Assembly: GCF_963518785.1 (NCBI RefSeq)
Contig: NZ_CAUQKJ010000001.1
Span: forward strand, 62,001-126,000
Reading direction: 5' to 3'
Length of the DNA stretch: 64,000 bases
Source of the DNA: an uncultured Campylobacter sp.
GTDB lineage: Bacteria; Campylobacterota; Campylobacteria; Campylobacterales; Campylobacteraceae
Program-made: the position numbers and the translations under genes
The notes under the pieces: model-generated
Told to the model about the DNA's origin: nothing
Database searches by the model: none
Seen by the model: only the letters and a program-made list of their open reading frames with translations
Shown: piece by piece, positions 26,598-35,497 of the stretch
Numbering within the stretch: position 1 is the stretch's first letter
Layout of the letters: each line of letters starts with the position of its first letter

Positions 26598-27900
26598 CGA
26601 GTATCTCCTTTAAATCGGCGCGGATCAGCGGATACAGCTCGCTAAGCTCCGGTCCGTGCGGCGCGCCGGTTAGCAAAAACCTAAGCGGCATAAACAGGCT
26701 CTTGCCCTTTAAGCTTGTAGCCTGCGAAAGCGCCGCTTTGAAATCATTAAATTCCATTGGAGCGCCGTTTGAGCTTAATAAATTTAAGATCGCTTCTCGC
26801 AGCGCCTGCGCCTGCGCCGCCCACTCCTGCGGGATATCTTTCGCGCCGTAGATCGCTGCGATCTTCTCTTTAATTTGTGGGATAAGGCTCGCTTCTTGAG
26901 TGTAAAATTTTATCAAAGGCGCAAATTTTGGCTCAAGCTCAAAAAGCTCCGCCAGGCGCTGCTCCCTCGCTCTTTTGATATGTTCGCGGTTTATAAAGGC
27001 GAGCTTATCCTCGTCAAATTTCGCCGGGCTTTTTGAAATTTTAGCGATATCGAAAAACTCCACCGCTTCATCCATACTAAAGACCTCGCGCGGCGTTTTG
27101 TTGCCCAGCAGAATTAGATAATTCGCGATCGCTTCGGGCAGGTAGCCGCTTTGAAGTAGCCATTTTACCGAGGAGCTAGCTTCGCGCTTGCTCATCTTTT
27201 TGCCTTCGGAATTTAATATGATCGGCAGGTGCGCGTATTTGATCTCGCCGTCGTAGCCGAGGCTTTGGCGGATCCAGTTTTGCTTGGGAGTGTTTGAGAC
27301 GTGATCCTCGCCGCGGATTACGAAGCTCACGCCCTGCATCATATCGTCGCAGGCGCAGGCGAAGTTATAAGTTGGCGTCTTGTCCGCGCGCATGATGACG
27401 AAGCTATCGATGTTCTGCGGCTCAAATGCTATACGCCCCTTGATCGCGTCGGTAAATTCCAGCGCGTGATCAGGTTTTTTAAGGCGGATAGTAAAGGGCT
27501 TGCCGCAGCTAAGCACCTCTTCGTCGCTTAAATGCTCGCAGTGCCCGTCGTAGCGGTACGCCTCGCCCGCGTCCTTGGCGGCTTGCTTTTTTGCTTCCAG
27601 CTCCTCTTCGCTGCAAAAACAACAAAACGCCTTTTTCTCGGCGAGTAGCTTGGCTGCGAACTGCTGATGAAATTTTAAATTTTTACTTTGATAATACAGG
27701 CTCTGCCACGAGATGCCGAAGCGCTTTAAAATTTCGATGATCTCTTGATCTTTGCCTTCGATATTGCGCGCAGTGTCGGTATCCTCGATGCGCAAAATAA
27801 AGCCGCTTTTATCCTGCAGCGAGCAGATGTAGTTAAAAATAGCCGCGCGTAAATTTCCGATATGCATATCGCCGGTGGGCGACGGAGCGAAGCGATACAA
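26584..27900 (-). CDS. gltX: Glutamate-tRNA ligase
   Basis: This class I aminoacyl-tRNA synthetase charges tRNA-Glu, and in epsilonproteobacteria one of two GltX copies charges tRNA-Gln for later amidation. MYRFAPSPTGDMHIGNLRAA holds the HIGH-type motif, RIEDTD follows, and KKMSKREAS is the KMSKS-type loop. A CFCSEEEL segment near residue 97 begins the small cysteine-containing insertion. At 438 residues it is in the range of the shorter epsilonproteobacterial enzyme. It leads the gltX-yggT-slt operon. Which of the two GltX types this is cannot be settled without comparison. Confidence 0.93.
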   Translation of the reverse strand: MYRFAPSPTGDMHIGNLRAAIFNYICSLQDKSGFILRIEDTDTARNIEGKDQEIIEILKRFGISWQSLYYQSKNLKFHQQFAAKLLAEKKAFCCFCSEEELEAKKQAAKDAGEAYRYDGHCEHLSDEEVLSCGKPFTIRLKKPDHALEFTDAIKGRIAFEPQNIDSFVIMRADKTPTYNFACACDDMMQGVSFVIRGEDHVSNTPKQNWIRQSLGYDGEIKYAHLPIILNSEGKKMSKREASSSVKWLLQSGYLPEAIANYLILLGNKTPREVFSMDEAVEFFDIAKISKSPAKFDEDKLAFINREHIKRAREQRLAELFELEPKFAPLIKFYTQEASLIPQIKEKIAAIYGAKDIPQEWAAQAQALREAILNLLSSNGAPMEFNDFKAALSQATSLKGKSLFMPLRFLLTGAPHGPELSELYPLIRADLKEILDATK

Positions 27901-28014
27901 TTTAGGTCCTTTGGGTTTAAATTTAAGCTGGGATTATACTTTTTACTTCCTAATAAAAAGCAAAAACAAAGCAAAAATAGGCTAATATCGGCGCATTTTA
28001 TTTAAGGAGACAAT

Positions 28015-28416
28015 ATGAGTTTCATTCAGGAATTCAAAGAATTTGCGATGAAAGGCAACGTTATCGATATGGCGGTGGGCGTCGTCATCGGCGGGGCTTT
28101 CGGCAAGATCGTAACCTCGCTCGTAAGCAACATCATGATGCCGGTTTTAGGACTTCTTACTGGGGGTATGAATTTTACCGATCTTAAGATTGTGCTAAAA
28201 GAAGCGGTGGGGCAGACCCCAGCCGTTACGATAAACTATGGCTCGTTTATCCAGGTAACGGTCGATTTTATCATCATCGCATTTTGTATATTCTGCGCGA
28301 TCAAGGCGATCAATAAGCTTAAAAAGCCCGCTCCTGCGCCAGAGCCTGCCGCACCTGCCGAGCCTAGCGAAGAGATTAAACTTCTTACCGAGATAAGAGA
28401 CCTGCTTAAAAAATAG
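28015..28416 (+). CDS. mscL: Large-conductance mechanosensitive channel
   Basis: MscL opens under membrane tension and releases solutes during osmotic downshock. The 133-residue protein begins FIQEFKEFAMKGNVIDMAVGVVIGGAFGKIV, with the amphipathic N-terminal helix and the gly-rich pore helix. The second membrane helix is VTVDFIIIAFCIFCAIKAIN, and the charged C-terminal bundle ends EEIKLLTEIRDLLKK. The Shine-Dalgarno AAGGAGA precedes the ATG. The regulator gene follows after a short gap. Confidence 0.95.
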   Translation: MSFIQEFKEFAMKGNVIDMAVGVVIGGAFGKIVTSLVSNIMMPVLGLLTGGMNFTDLKIVLKEAVGQTPAVTINYGSFIQVTVDFIIIAFCIFCAIKAINKLKKPAPAPEPAAPAEPSEEIKLLTEIRDLLKK

Positions 28417-28425
28417 GTTACGGTG

Positions 28426-29064
28426 ATGCTTGAGAGAATTCCTTATTTCAAAGCTCTAAGCGCAGTGCAAATCGATCGTTTGGAGCAGATTAGCATCCAT
28501 AAAAGCTACAAAAAGGGCGAAATTTTATTTTTCGAGGGCGAGCGCTCGCAGTATCTATTAATCCTGCTAAAAGGAATTTTAAAAATCTATAAAACCTCCG
28601 CAAAGGGGCGTGAGATCCATATGCGCGAGATCCGCCCCATCTCGCTCGTGGCGGAGATGGTAAATTTCGAAGAGACGAGCTATCCTGCAAGCGGCGTGTT
28701 TTCGACAAACGGCGAGGTGCTAAAGATCGATTATGAAAAATTTAAAAACGAGTTTATGAGTGATCCTAAAATTTGCCTGGAGCTTTTAAAATCGATGTCT
28801 GAGAAGATCCGCGCGCTAAATGCGGTCTTTGATAATCAAGTCGTGCTTAACTGCGACGGCAAGATCGCTAAGTTTATCAGCGAAAATTTTGATATTTTTA
28901 TGAGCACGAAATACACCAGAATAGCCAAAATTCTAAACGTGACTCCCGAAACATTCTCGCGCACCATCACTAAATTTAAAAAGAGCGGCGCGCTAATTTT
29001 AGACGATAAGCAAGAAATCACGGGCTTTGATAAAGATAAGCTGGACGAGTATATCCAAGGCTAG
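28426..29064 (+). CDS. Crp/Fnr family transcription regulator
   Basis: The 212-residue protein has an N-terminal cyclic-nucleotide-binding-type barrel (YKKGEILFFEGERSQYLLILLKG) and a C-terminal winged helix with YTRIAKILNVTPETFSRTITKFKKSG as the recognition region. The N-terminal cysteine cluster of oxygen-sensing Fnr is absent, and so is the cAMP-binding arginine pattern of Crp. A heme or redox-independent sensor, as in the NssR group of Campylobacter, is possible but unproven. I prefer the ATG at 28426 over the adjacent GTG at 28423. It lies 10 bases after mscL and 3 bases before the metallophosphoesterase gene. Confidence 0.82.
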   Translation: MLERIPYFKALSAVQIDRLEQISIHKSYKKGEILFFEGERSQYLLILLKGILKIYKTSAKGREIHMREIRPISLVAEMVNFEETSYPASGVFSTNGEVLKIDYEKFKNEFMSDPKICLELLKSMSEKIRALNAVFDNQVVLNCDGKIAKFISENFDIFMSTKYTRIAKILNVTPETFSRTITKFKKSGALILDDKQEITGFDKDKLDEYIQG

Positions 29065-29067
29065 AGT

Positions 29068-30195
29068 TTGAAAAGCGCCTATATTTTCCCGATCGTCGGC
29101 ACGGTTTTATTTCTGTTTTTTAATCTTTACGTCTACAGATCGATCAGCGCGCGCTTTGCGCCATACAAAAATTTCGTGATCTTTCACCCCGCCTTGAGCT
29201 TACTTTGCGTAGCTTTGGCGATTTTAGATGCAATATTTTTTGTGGGTTTTGGGCTTAATGGAAGCTTTAAAAACGAGCTGCTTTATAAAGCTTGCGTATT
29301 TTGCATGGCGGCATCCTTTTCGCTCTTTTTTATCTGCCTTGCTTACGATGTGCTAAGCGCCGCCGCGCATGTGGTTAAATTTAGCGAAAATAGGCGAAAA
29401 TTTTTAAAAACCTTTATAGACGTAACCTTTGTAATAATGGCGTTTAGCTATATTTTTAAGGGGCTTTATAATGCACTAAAAATTCCAAAAATCACCGAGC
29501 GCGAAATAAAAATCAAAAACTTAGCTCGCGAGCTAAGTTTCGCCGTCATCTCGGACGTGCATCTGGGCGAGTTTTTGAAAAAGGAATTTTTGCAAGGCGT
29601 CGTAGCGCAGATAAACTCGCTAAATTATGACGCGCTGCTGATCGTGGGCGATATGTTTGATCTGCGCTCGGATGAGCTCGGGGATATTTTGCAGCCTCTT
29701 GAGGCGATCAAAAAACCTATCTTTTTCGTTACGGGCAACCACGAGTATTACCGCGGCGACGCAAGCGGGCTTATCGCGGCAATGCAAAAAGCGGGCGTGC
29801 GCGTGCTGCAAAACGAAAGCGTGGAATTTGAAGGGCTAAATTTAATGGGCGTGCACGATCTTAGCGGCTTTCGCTTCGGATACATGCAGCCCGATCTAAG
29901 TGCCGCGCTAGCGCAGGCAGATCCCGATAAGCCTAAAATTTTACTCGCGCATCAGCCCAAATACGTCGTGGACTTCGTGCGCGACGAGGTCGATCTGTGT
30001 ATCTGCGGACACACGCACGCGGGGCAAATTTTTCCGTGGACGCTTTTGGTGCTGCTTAGCCAGAAGTATCTTTACGGGCTGTATAACGACGGTCTGAAGC
30101 AAATTTACGTAAGCAGCGGCGTGGGGTTTTGGGGCCCGCCGATAAGGGTCTTTGCCGATGCCGAGATCGCGCTGCTTAAGCTTAGAAAGGCATAG
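29068..30195 (+). CDS. Membrane-anchored metallophosphoesterase
   Basis: Residues 1-145 contain four hydrophobic helices. Residues 150-375 form a calcineurin-like phosphoesterase domain with SDVHLGEF, GDMFDLR, GNHEYY, LAHQP and CGHTHAGQIFP, which together bind two metal ions. Related YaeI-type proteins act on phospholipid-like or unknown phosphoesters at the membrane. The start is TTG, three bases after the regulator. Psd starts directly after its stop, an arrangement I recall from C. jejuni (Cj0846-Cj0847), which supports a link to phospholipids. Confidence 0.87.
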   Translation: MKSAYIFPIVGTVLFLFFNLYVYRSISARFAPYKNFVIFHPALSLLCVALAILDAIFFVGFGLNGSFKNELLYKACVFCMAASFSLFFICLAYDVLSAAAHVVKFSENRRKFLKTFIDVTFVIMAFSYIFKGLYNALKIPKITEREIKIKNLARELSFAVISDVHLGEFLKKEFLQGVVAQINSLNYDALLIVGDMFDLRSDELGDILQPLEAIKKPIFFVTGNHEYYRGDASGLIAAMQKAGVRVLQNESVEFEGLNLMGVHDLSGFRFGYMQPDLSAALAQADPDKPKILLAHQPKYVVDFVRDEVDLCICGHTHAGQIFPWTLLVLLSQKYLYGLYNDGLKQIYVSSGVGFWGPPIRVFADAEIALLKLRKA

Positions 30196-31251
30196 ATGAG
30201 AAGTTTTATTTCGAGGATTTTTGGGGTTATCGCCGCGGTGAAATTCCCTAAATTTATACAAAATTTTATCAACCGCAAATATGTGGAATTTTTCAAAATC
30301 GATATGAGCGAATTCGATCCGCCGCAGAGCTACGCGAGCCTAAATGCGCTTTTTACTCGCCGCTTGCTGCGTCCGCGCGAGATAGCGACGGACGAGACGG
30401 CTTTTATAAGCCCTAGCGACGGCGTGATTTTTGAGAGCGGAGCTTGCGCCGATCTGCGAGCTTTTAGCGTAAAAGGCTGCGAATATAGCCTTAGCGAGCT
30501 GCTGGGGCGCACTTTTACGGCAAGCGGAAGCGGCGGAGCGGTTAAAAATTTAGATGGCGGGGCGGTTGCTACGAACGGGAGCGGCGAGGTTGGAACCGGA
30601 TGCGCAAAAGATGCTGGCGCAGGGATGAAATTTCGCGCCGCGCAAGCAAAAATTAGAAGCGATGAAAACGGCGCAAATTATGTCGCGAGCGGCGTGCAGG
30701 CCGAAATTTACAGAGATGAAAATAGTGTGAGCCGCGAAACGAGCGCAGAGGACGCCCAAGGCGGCGAAAATACAAAGGGCGCAAATTTAAGCTACGCAAA
30801 CATCTATCTAAGCCCGCGCGATTATCATCATTATCATGCGCCGTGCGATCTGAGCGTGCTGCAGGCGCTTTATATCCCTGCCGATCTCTACAGCGTGGCG
30901 AAGAAGCTTTTACTTAAAATTCCAAACCTTTACGCCAAAAACGAGCGCGTGATATTGAAGTGTAAAATGCCTAGCGGCGGGATTTTGTGGATGGTCTTCG
31001 TGGGTGCTTTAAACGTCGGTAAGATGAGATTTGATTTCGATACGCGAATACAGACGAATGCGTGTGCAAGTAGAGCTGAGGCGCTTTACGAATATAAAAA
31101 TTTGAACTTTAAAAAGGGCGATCATTTGGGAAATTTCGAACTGGGATCTACGATCGTGCTTGTAGCGCAAAGCGAGTTTTTGAAATTTAGCGTTTCGTCC
31201 GAGACCGCCGTAAAATTTTCACAAAAAATCGGTGAACTAGGCAAATTTTAG
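30196..31251 (+). CDS. psd: Phosphatidylserine decarboxylase proenzyme with ~85-residue insertion
   Basis: Psd converts phosphatidylserine to phosphatidylethanolamine at the inner membrane. The proenzyme cleaves itself between Gly317 and Ser318 in NFELGSTIVLV, forming the pyruvoyl group on the small C-terminal chain. Other family segments are FTRRLLRPRE, ISPSDGVIFESG and YLSPRDYHHYHAP. The protein has 351 residues, against about 265 in other Campylobacter. The excess is a low-complexity insert at about residues 112-196, between ELLGRTF and the SPRDYHHYH strand, containing scattered AAATT cores without regular spacing. All catalytic segments remain intact, so activity is likely. Confidence 0.88.
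   Translation: MRSFISRIFGVIAAVKFPKFIQNFINRKYVEFFKIDMSEFDPPQSYASLNALFTRRLLRPREIATDETAFISPSDGVIFESGACADLRAFSVKGCEYSLSELLGRTFTASGSGGAVKNLDGGAVATNGSGEVGTGCAKDAGAGMKFRAAQAKIRSDENGANYVASGVQAEIYRDENSVSRETSAEDAQGGENTKGANLSYANIYLSPRDYHHYHAPCDLSVLQALYIPADLYSVAKKLLLKIPNLYAKNERVILKCKMPSGGILWMVFVGALNVGKMRFDFDTRIQTNACASRAEALYEYKNLNFKKGDHLGNFELGSTIVLVAQSEFLKFSVSSETAVKFSQKIGELGKF
30525..30790 (+). repeat. In-frame low-complexity insertion in psd
   Basis: The insertion encodes a Gly/Ala/Ser/Asn-rich stretch. AATT cores occur near 30547, 30629, 30651, 30676 and 30705. Spacing is irregular, so this may be an old or partly deleted array. Confidence 0.6.
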
Positions 31252-31314
31252 TAAATTTTTATCTAAAATTAGATATTTTCCGTTTAACTAAAATTAATTT
31301 TATTTAAATTTGGC

Positions 31315-31320
31315 TATAAT
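31315..31320 (+). promoter_or_regulatory. -10 box (TATAAT) upstream of pseudopilin gene
   Basis: A perfect TATAAT in an A+T-rich run lies 29 bases before the ATG at 31349. Campylobacter sigma-70 promoters rely on an extended -10 and a T-rich upstream region, which fits here. Confidence 0.55.
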
Positions 31321-31348
31321 CATCTCACTTTAAATCAAAGGATTTAAC

Positions 31349-31822
31349 ATGAAAAATTTAAAAGCTTTTACGATGATAGAGCTTGTTTTCGTCATCGTCG
31401 TTTTAGGTATTTTGGCGGGCATCGCGGTGCCTAGATTAGCCGCTACGCGCGATGATGCTACGATCGCTAAGATGCGTGGGGATATCGCCGCTATTAGAAG
31501 CGGACTTTCGCTAGTTAGAAGCGAGAATATGATGAGGGGCGTGACTACGTGGCCTGCTTTGGAGGGTTCGGACAATGCCACTCTTTTTGAAGGCGTTTTG
31601 CAGCAACCTATCTATCCTATGAGAGATGGCGGTAGGAACGGCTGGACTTTGGTTACGAACGGCAATGCTAATGCAACATCTACATATATCGCTAGAGTGG
31701 CAGGAAAAAGAACTACTTTTGATTACTATCCGACATCGGCTTTGGCTACGGCAGCGGGTAGGAATGTAGGCTCATTTGACTGCGATCACAAAGACGAGCT
31801 TTGCCAATCTTTAGCTCAATAG
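31349..31822 (+). CDS. Type II secretion-like pseudopilin (competence type)
   Basis: The 157-residue protein begins MKNLKAFTMIELVFVIVVLG, a class III signal with cleavage expected before Phe7 and Glu at mature position 5; the residue before the cut is Ala, as is common in epsilonproteobacteria. A hydrophobic helix and a globular domain with two C-terminal cysteines (DCDHKDELC) follow. In Campylobacter such pseudopilins belong to the Cts transformation and secretion apparatus. It is followed by priA after four bases, so the two are probably cotranscribed. Which cts gene it matches is not certain. Confidence 0.8.
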   Translation: MKNLKAFTMIELVFVIVVLGILAGIAVPRLAATRDDATIAKMRGDIAAIRSGLSLVRSENMMRGVTTWPALEGSDNATLFEGVLQQPIYPMRDGGRNGWTLVTNGNANATSTYIARVAGKRTTFDYYPTSALATAAGRNVGSFDCDHKDELCQSLAQ

Positions 31823-31826
31823 CTAA

Positions 31827-34466
31827 ATGCTCTATTATGAAGTTGCGGTTTTGGGCGCCGGCCTAAAACCGCTTACTTATAGTTCAAATTTTAAAATCTC
31901 AGCTTATCAAATCGTATCCGTTCCCGTAAAATCGAGCGTCAAATTCGCCGTGATCCTGCGCGAGGTTGCAAAACCGACTTTCAAAACCAAGGAAATTTTA
32001 GAGATTTCGCAGCTTAAATTTAGCCCGTTTCAGATCGCACTTGCAAATTTTATCGCGTACTACTATGTCTGCAAAAAGAGCGTTGCATTTGGGATCTTTG
32101 AGCCTGCGAGTGAAACCGAGCGAGATTTTGCAAATCCTGCTACTAAGCAGAATTGTGCCCCAGAGCAAACTCTTGCTGGTGAGCGAAATTTAGCACTTGA
32201 CATAGATTCTAGCGCCATACAAAATTCCGCCACCGCGCTGAATTCTACGCAAAAGCAAAATTTAAAGCAGGCGCAAAATATTATCTCGCAAAATTTGGCG
32301 TCAAATTCTACCTCCGCTCAGAATTCTATCCAAGAGAGGGACTTTGTCGATGAGCAAAATTCCGTTTCAATTCAAAATTCTACATTGGCTCAAAATTCCG
32401 CTATGACAATAAATTTTGTTGCCGTTCCCGATCCTGCACACAAACAAAATTTCGCTATCGCGCAAAATTCGATCCAAGAGCGGGATTTTACTGAGGGAGA
32501 GAATTTCGTTTCGATTCAAAATTCTACTTCAGCGCAAAATTCCGCCATCGCGCAAAATTCCGATGTCTCAGTGCAAACCCCCGCTTCGCCGCTATCTTCG
32601 CTTCAAATAGGTAAAATTCCAAACCTTACCCCCGCGCAGGAGCAAGCGCGTAAATTTGCCGAAGCCAACGAGACGTCACTGATTTTCGGCGATACGGGCA
32701 GCGGCAAGAGCGAAATTTATATCGCGCTGATCGCGCAGGCGCTCGCTGCGGGCAAGCAGGCGCTGTTTTTGATGCCCGAGATTTCGCTTACGCCGCAGAT
32801 GACGAAGCGGCTACAAAGCTATTTCGGCGAGCGGCTCGGCGTCTGGCACTCCAAAATTTCGCCCAAGAAAAAGCGCGAAATTCTAGCGAAATTTAACGCA
32901 GGCGAGATCCGGCTCATCGCGGGCGCCCGCTCGGCGCTATTTTTGCCCTTTAGCGATCTGAGCCTCATCGTCGTGGATGAGGAGCACGACGACAGTTATA
33001 AATCGGCCGCGGCACCGCGTCTAAATGCCCGTGATGCCGCGATTTTCGTCGGCAAAAAGCTCGGTATTCGCGTGGTTCTGGGCTCCGCGACGCCCGCGCT
33101 TAGCACCTACGCGAAGCAGCCGCACTTCCGCCTGCGCGGCACCTACTTTAGCAGCGCCAAGCGTTTCATTTTCGATGAGAGCGAGACGGGGCTGAGCCCC
33201 AAAATTTTAACCGAGATCGGGCGTAGCCTCGAAGCCGGCAAGCAGGCGGTCGTGTTTTTGCCGACGCGCGCGAACTACAAATATATGGTTTGCGAAAACT
33301 GCGGGCAGATCGTGCGCTGCCCGTTTTGCGCCGTCGGGATGAGCTATCACGCGGACGCTGCGGCGCTGAAGTGCCATTACTGCGGCTTTAGCACGTTTTA
33401 TAGGGCGTCTTGCGAAAACTGCGGCGGCGAGGTGATGCAGGCGCGCAAGATCGGCACGGGCGAGCTTGCGGCACAGCTTGCGGCGCGTTTTCCGAGTGCT
33501 CGCATCGCAAAATTTGATCGCGACGAGATCACGACGCAGCGCAAGCTTGAGGCGCTACTCAATAACTTCAACGCCCATAAAATCGACATTTTGGTAGGTA
33601 CGCAGATGCTTAGTAAAGGGCACGATTACCACGGCGTCGATCTTGCGGTGATAATGGGGATCGACGAGCATCTGAGCTATCCCGATTTTAGGGCGCGCGA
33701 AAAGACGCTGGCGCTTGCAATGCAGGTGGCAGGCCGCGCGGGCCGCTCGGGGCAGGGCAGGGTCGTCATACAGACGCGTCAGAGCGGCTTTTTTAGGGAT
33801 TATATCGAAAATTACGATGATTTTTTGCGCGACGAGGCGGAGTTTCGAGAGGGGCTCTATCCGCCGTATATGCGGCTTTTGCGCGTGTTGATCTCGCATA
33901 AGAATGAAAAGGCGGCGAGCGAGATAATGAATGTGGCGCTTGAGCTTTTGCGCCGCAAACAGGCGGGAAGTAGCGCGTTTGTATTGCATGACGGGCTGGA
34001 CGCGAGGAGGGCAAATTTAAGCGCTTTAAATTTGCAAAATTCTGCGCAGCAGGGCGGCAAGCAAATATCAAATTTTAAATTTCAAAGCCCGGATTTGCGC
34101 GGGAGCAACGCAAATTTAAGCCCCCAAAAAAACGCTTCAAATTTAAAAAATACCGCGCAAATTTCAGCTTGCGACGGAGGCGCCGATAGCGTAAATTTAA
34201 AGCCTGAAAGAAAGAGCACTGCGCAAAATTTTATAAATTTAAAAACCGAAAATCTTGCCGAAAATTCCGCGCAGTATTTGAAAGAGAAGGCGAGCGAGAG
34301 CTTTGAGATTATCGGCTACGGCAAGGCTGGTATCGCCTATATCGCGTCGAAATTTCGCTTTGAAATTCTGCTGCGCGCTAGCTCGCACGTGCCGCTGATC
34401 AACGCCGCGCGCGCACTTAAGCATCTGCCCATCGAGATCGATATGGATCCCGTAAACTTCGGCTAG
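31827..34466 (+). CDS. priA: Primosomal protein N' (PriA helicase) with two repeat insertions
   Basis: PriA restarts stalled replication forks by loading DnaB. The helicase core is complete: GDTGSGKSEIY (Walker A, residues 288-298), VVDEEHDDSYK (DEEH), GSATPAL, and the zinc region CENCGQIVRCPFC and CHYCGFSTFYRASCENCGG. The C-terminal part has QVAGRAGRSGQGRV. At 879 residues it is about 260 longer than the C. jejuni enzyme. The excess is two low-complexity inserts: about residues 95-255, between the 3'-DNA-binding domain and Walker A and rich in Gln-Asn-Ser, and about residues 720-820, before the final ASKFRFEILLR segment. Neither interrupts a catalytic motif. Confidence 0.9.
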   Translation: MLYYEVAVLGAGLKPLTYSSNFKISAYQIVSVPVKSSVKFAVILREVAKPTFKTKEILEISQLKFSPFQIALANFIAYYYVCKKSVAFGIFEPASETERDFANPATKQNCAPEQTLAGERNLALDIDSSAIQNSATALNSTQKQNLKQAQNIISQNLASNSTSAQNSIQERDFVDEQNSVSIQNSTLAQNSAMTINFVAVPDPAHKQNFAIAQNSIQERDFTEGENFVSIQNSTSAQNSAIAQNSDVSVQTPASPLSSLQIGKIPNLTPAQEQARKFAEANETSLIFGDTGSGKSEIYIALIAQALAAGKQALFLMPEISLTPQMTKRLQSYFGERLGVWHSKISPKKKREILAKFNAGEIRLIAGARSALFLPFSDLSLIVVDEEHDDSYKSAAAPRLNARDAAIFVGKKLGIRVVLGSATPALSTYAKQPHFRLRGTYFSSAKRFIFDESETGLSPKILTEIGRSLEAGKQAVVFLPTRANYKYMVCENCGQIVRCPFCAVGMSYHADAAALKCHYCGFSTFYRASCENCGGEVMQARKIGTGELAAQLAARFPSARIAKFDRDEITTQRKLEALLNNFNAHKIDILVGTQMLSKGHDYHGVDLAVIMGIDEHLSYPDFRAREKTLALAMQVAGRAGRSGQGRVVIQTRQSGFFRDYIENYDDFLRDEAEFREGLYPPYMRLLRVLISHKNEKAASEIMNVALELLRRKQAGSSAFVLHDGLDARRANLSALNLQNSAQQGGKQISNFKFQSPDLRGSNANLSPQKNASNLKNTAQISACDGGADSVNLKPERKSTAQNFINLKTENLAENSAQYLKEKASESFEIIGYGKAGIAYIASKFRFEILLRASSHVPLINAARALKHLPIEIDMDPVNFG
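32304..32560 (+). repeat. 18-bp tandem array in priA
   Basis: AATT cores fall on an 18-bp grid from 32304 to 32556, fifteen positions. At 32340, 32430 and 32484 the core is decayed (GACT, GATC, GATT). There is also a higher-order repeat of about 144 bp: the segment starting near 32316 resembles the one near 32460. The unit encodes hexapeptides such as A-Q-N-S-T-x. Confidence 0.85.
33975..34300 (+). repeat. Second in-frame insertion in priA
   Basis: A stretch rich in Asn, Ser, Gln and Leu that contains many AAATTT cores (for example near 34015, 34030, 34072, 34130 and 34190). Regular spacing is less clear than in the first array. Confidence 0.65.
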
Positions 34467-34585
34467 ACGGAGCTTTTAAAATTCGAGCGAAATTTTATTC
34501 GTCGCGGACGCTTTTTTGCAGCATCTGTTTGCGGGATGGGCTAAAAAAGAGTGGCAAAATTTCGGGTAAAATTTAAGGAGACGAT

Positions 34586-35497
34586 TTGAGCGATAATTTA
34601 GATGAGCTAAGAGGAGCCTTACGCGGAAGTCATGCAAAGGCGCCTCGCAGATCGCAGACAGATAGTGATAAGCCTGATGCTTGCGATCTGAATTTAAAAC
34701 TAGATGGCTCGGAGCTTGCAGATGATAGCGCAGAAACGTATACCGACAAGGATGCGAGCCTTTCGAGCGAGGATCAAACCATAATCATAGATTATGACAG
34801 AGCCCCATTAATCATCACGGATCATCTATATCGCGATTACGTTAAATATCAATTCCCTGCGATGTGCTGCGTATTTTTAATATTTTTGTTTTTTGCCGTC
34901 ATCGTGGTGGGGCCGCCAGAGCTAGGCGTATTGCAAATGTTTATCCTAGTGCCCTTGCCGCTCATAGAGGCAGCTAGGCGCGAGGGCGAAGCATATTTCG
35001 TGATGACGAACTCCGCCGTCGAGTATTATAAAAAGGGCGAAATTGTGAAATTTTTTGAGCTACAAAAGATCGGTGCGATGGCGGTTAGCTTCGATTGCAG
35101 ATGGAATTGGAAGCAGCAAATGCCACTAGCCCTTAAGATCGTTATCGTCGTTTGGGTTTTACTCGCGCTTAAGTTTGGCGGAGACGACGAAAGCGTGAGT
35201 GTTAATATTAGAAATATAGTCTGCATTTTTACTATGGTACTTACCTTGCTTTACGGCTCTAAGATATTTATGCATCTACATAATGGCAGCCTCGGATTTT
35301 TCGGCATTCACGATCAGCTCGTGCTATATAAAGAAAACGCCAACGTCGATATAATGAATATTTTGATGGCAAACAAAGATGAATATGTGCAGCTACGGGA
35401 GTATTTCTTAGCCGTGCTAAATGTCGATATAGACGAGCTGCGGCGCACGATGTCGGTTTTCGATGAAAAGATAGAATTTAAGAAATTTAAATTCTAA
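34586..35497 (+). CDS. Unknown membrane protein
   Basis: The start is TTG preceded by AAGGAGACGA. A polar, acidic N-terminus of about 85 residues precedes two hydrophobic helices (about 90-140), a soluble piece with SAVEYYKKGEIVKFFELQKI, two more helices (about 185-235) and a C-terminal segment with the pattern YVQLREYFLAVLNVDIDE. I do not recognise a family. The layout, including the x-E-x-x-x-x-G-E-x-x-K segment between helix pairs, resembles that of the protein at 8626-9399. It lies at the edge of the low-GC patch that follows. Confidence 0.55.
   Translation: MSDNLDELRGALRGSHAKAPRRSQTDSDKPDACDLNLKLDGSELADDSAETYTDKDASLSSEDQTIIIDYDRAPLIITDHLYRDYVKYQFPAMCCVFLIFLFFAVIVVGPPELGVLQMFILVPLPLIEAARREGEAYFVMTNSAVEYYKKGEIVKFFELQKIGAMAVSFDCRWNWKQQMPLALKIVIVVWVLLALKFGGDDESVSVNIRNIVCIFTMVLTLLYGSKIFMHLHNGSLGFFGIHDQLVLYKENANVDIMNILMANKDEYVQLREYFLAVLNVDIDELRRTMSVFDEKIEFKKFKF

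Noticed and set aside
28426..29064. Oxygen-sensing Fnr
   Set aside because: The N-terminal cysteine cluster needed for the Fe-S cluster is absent.
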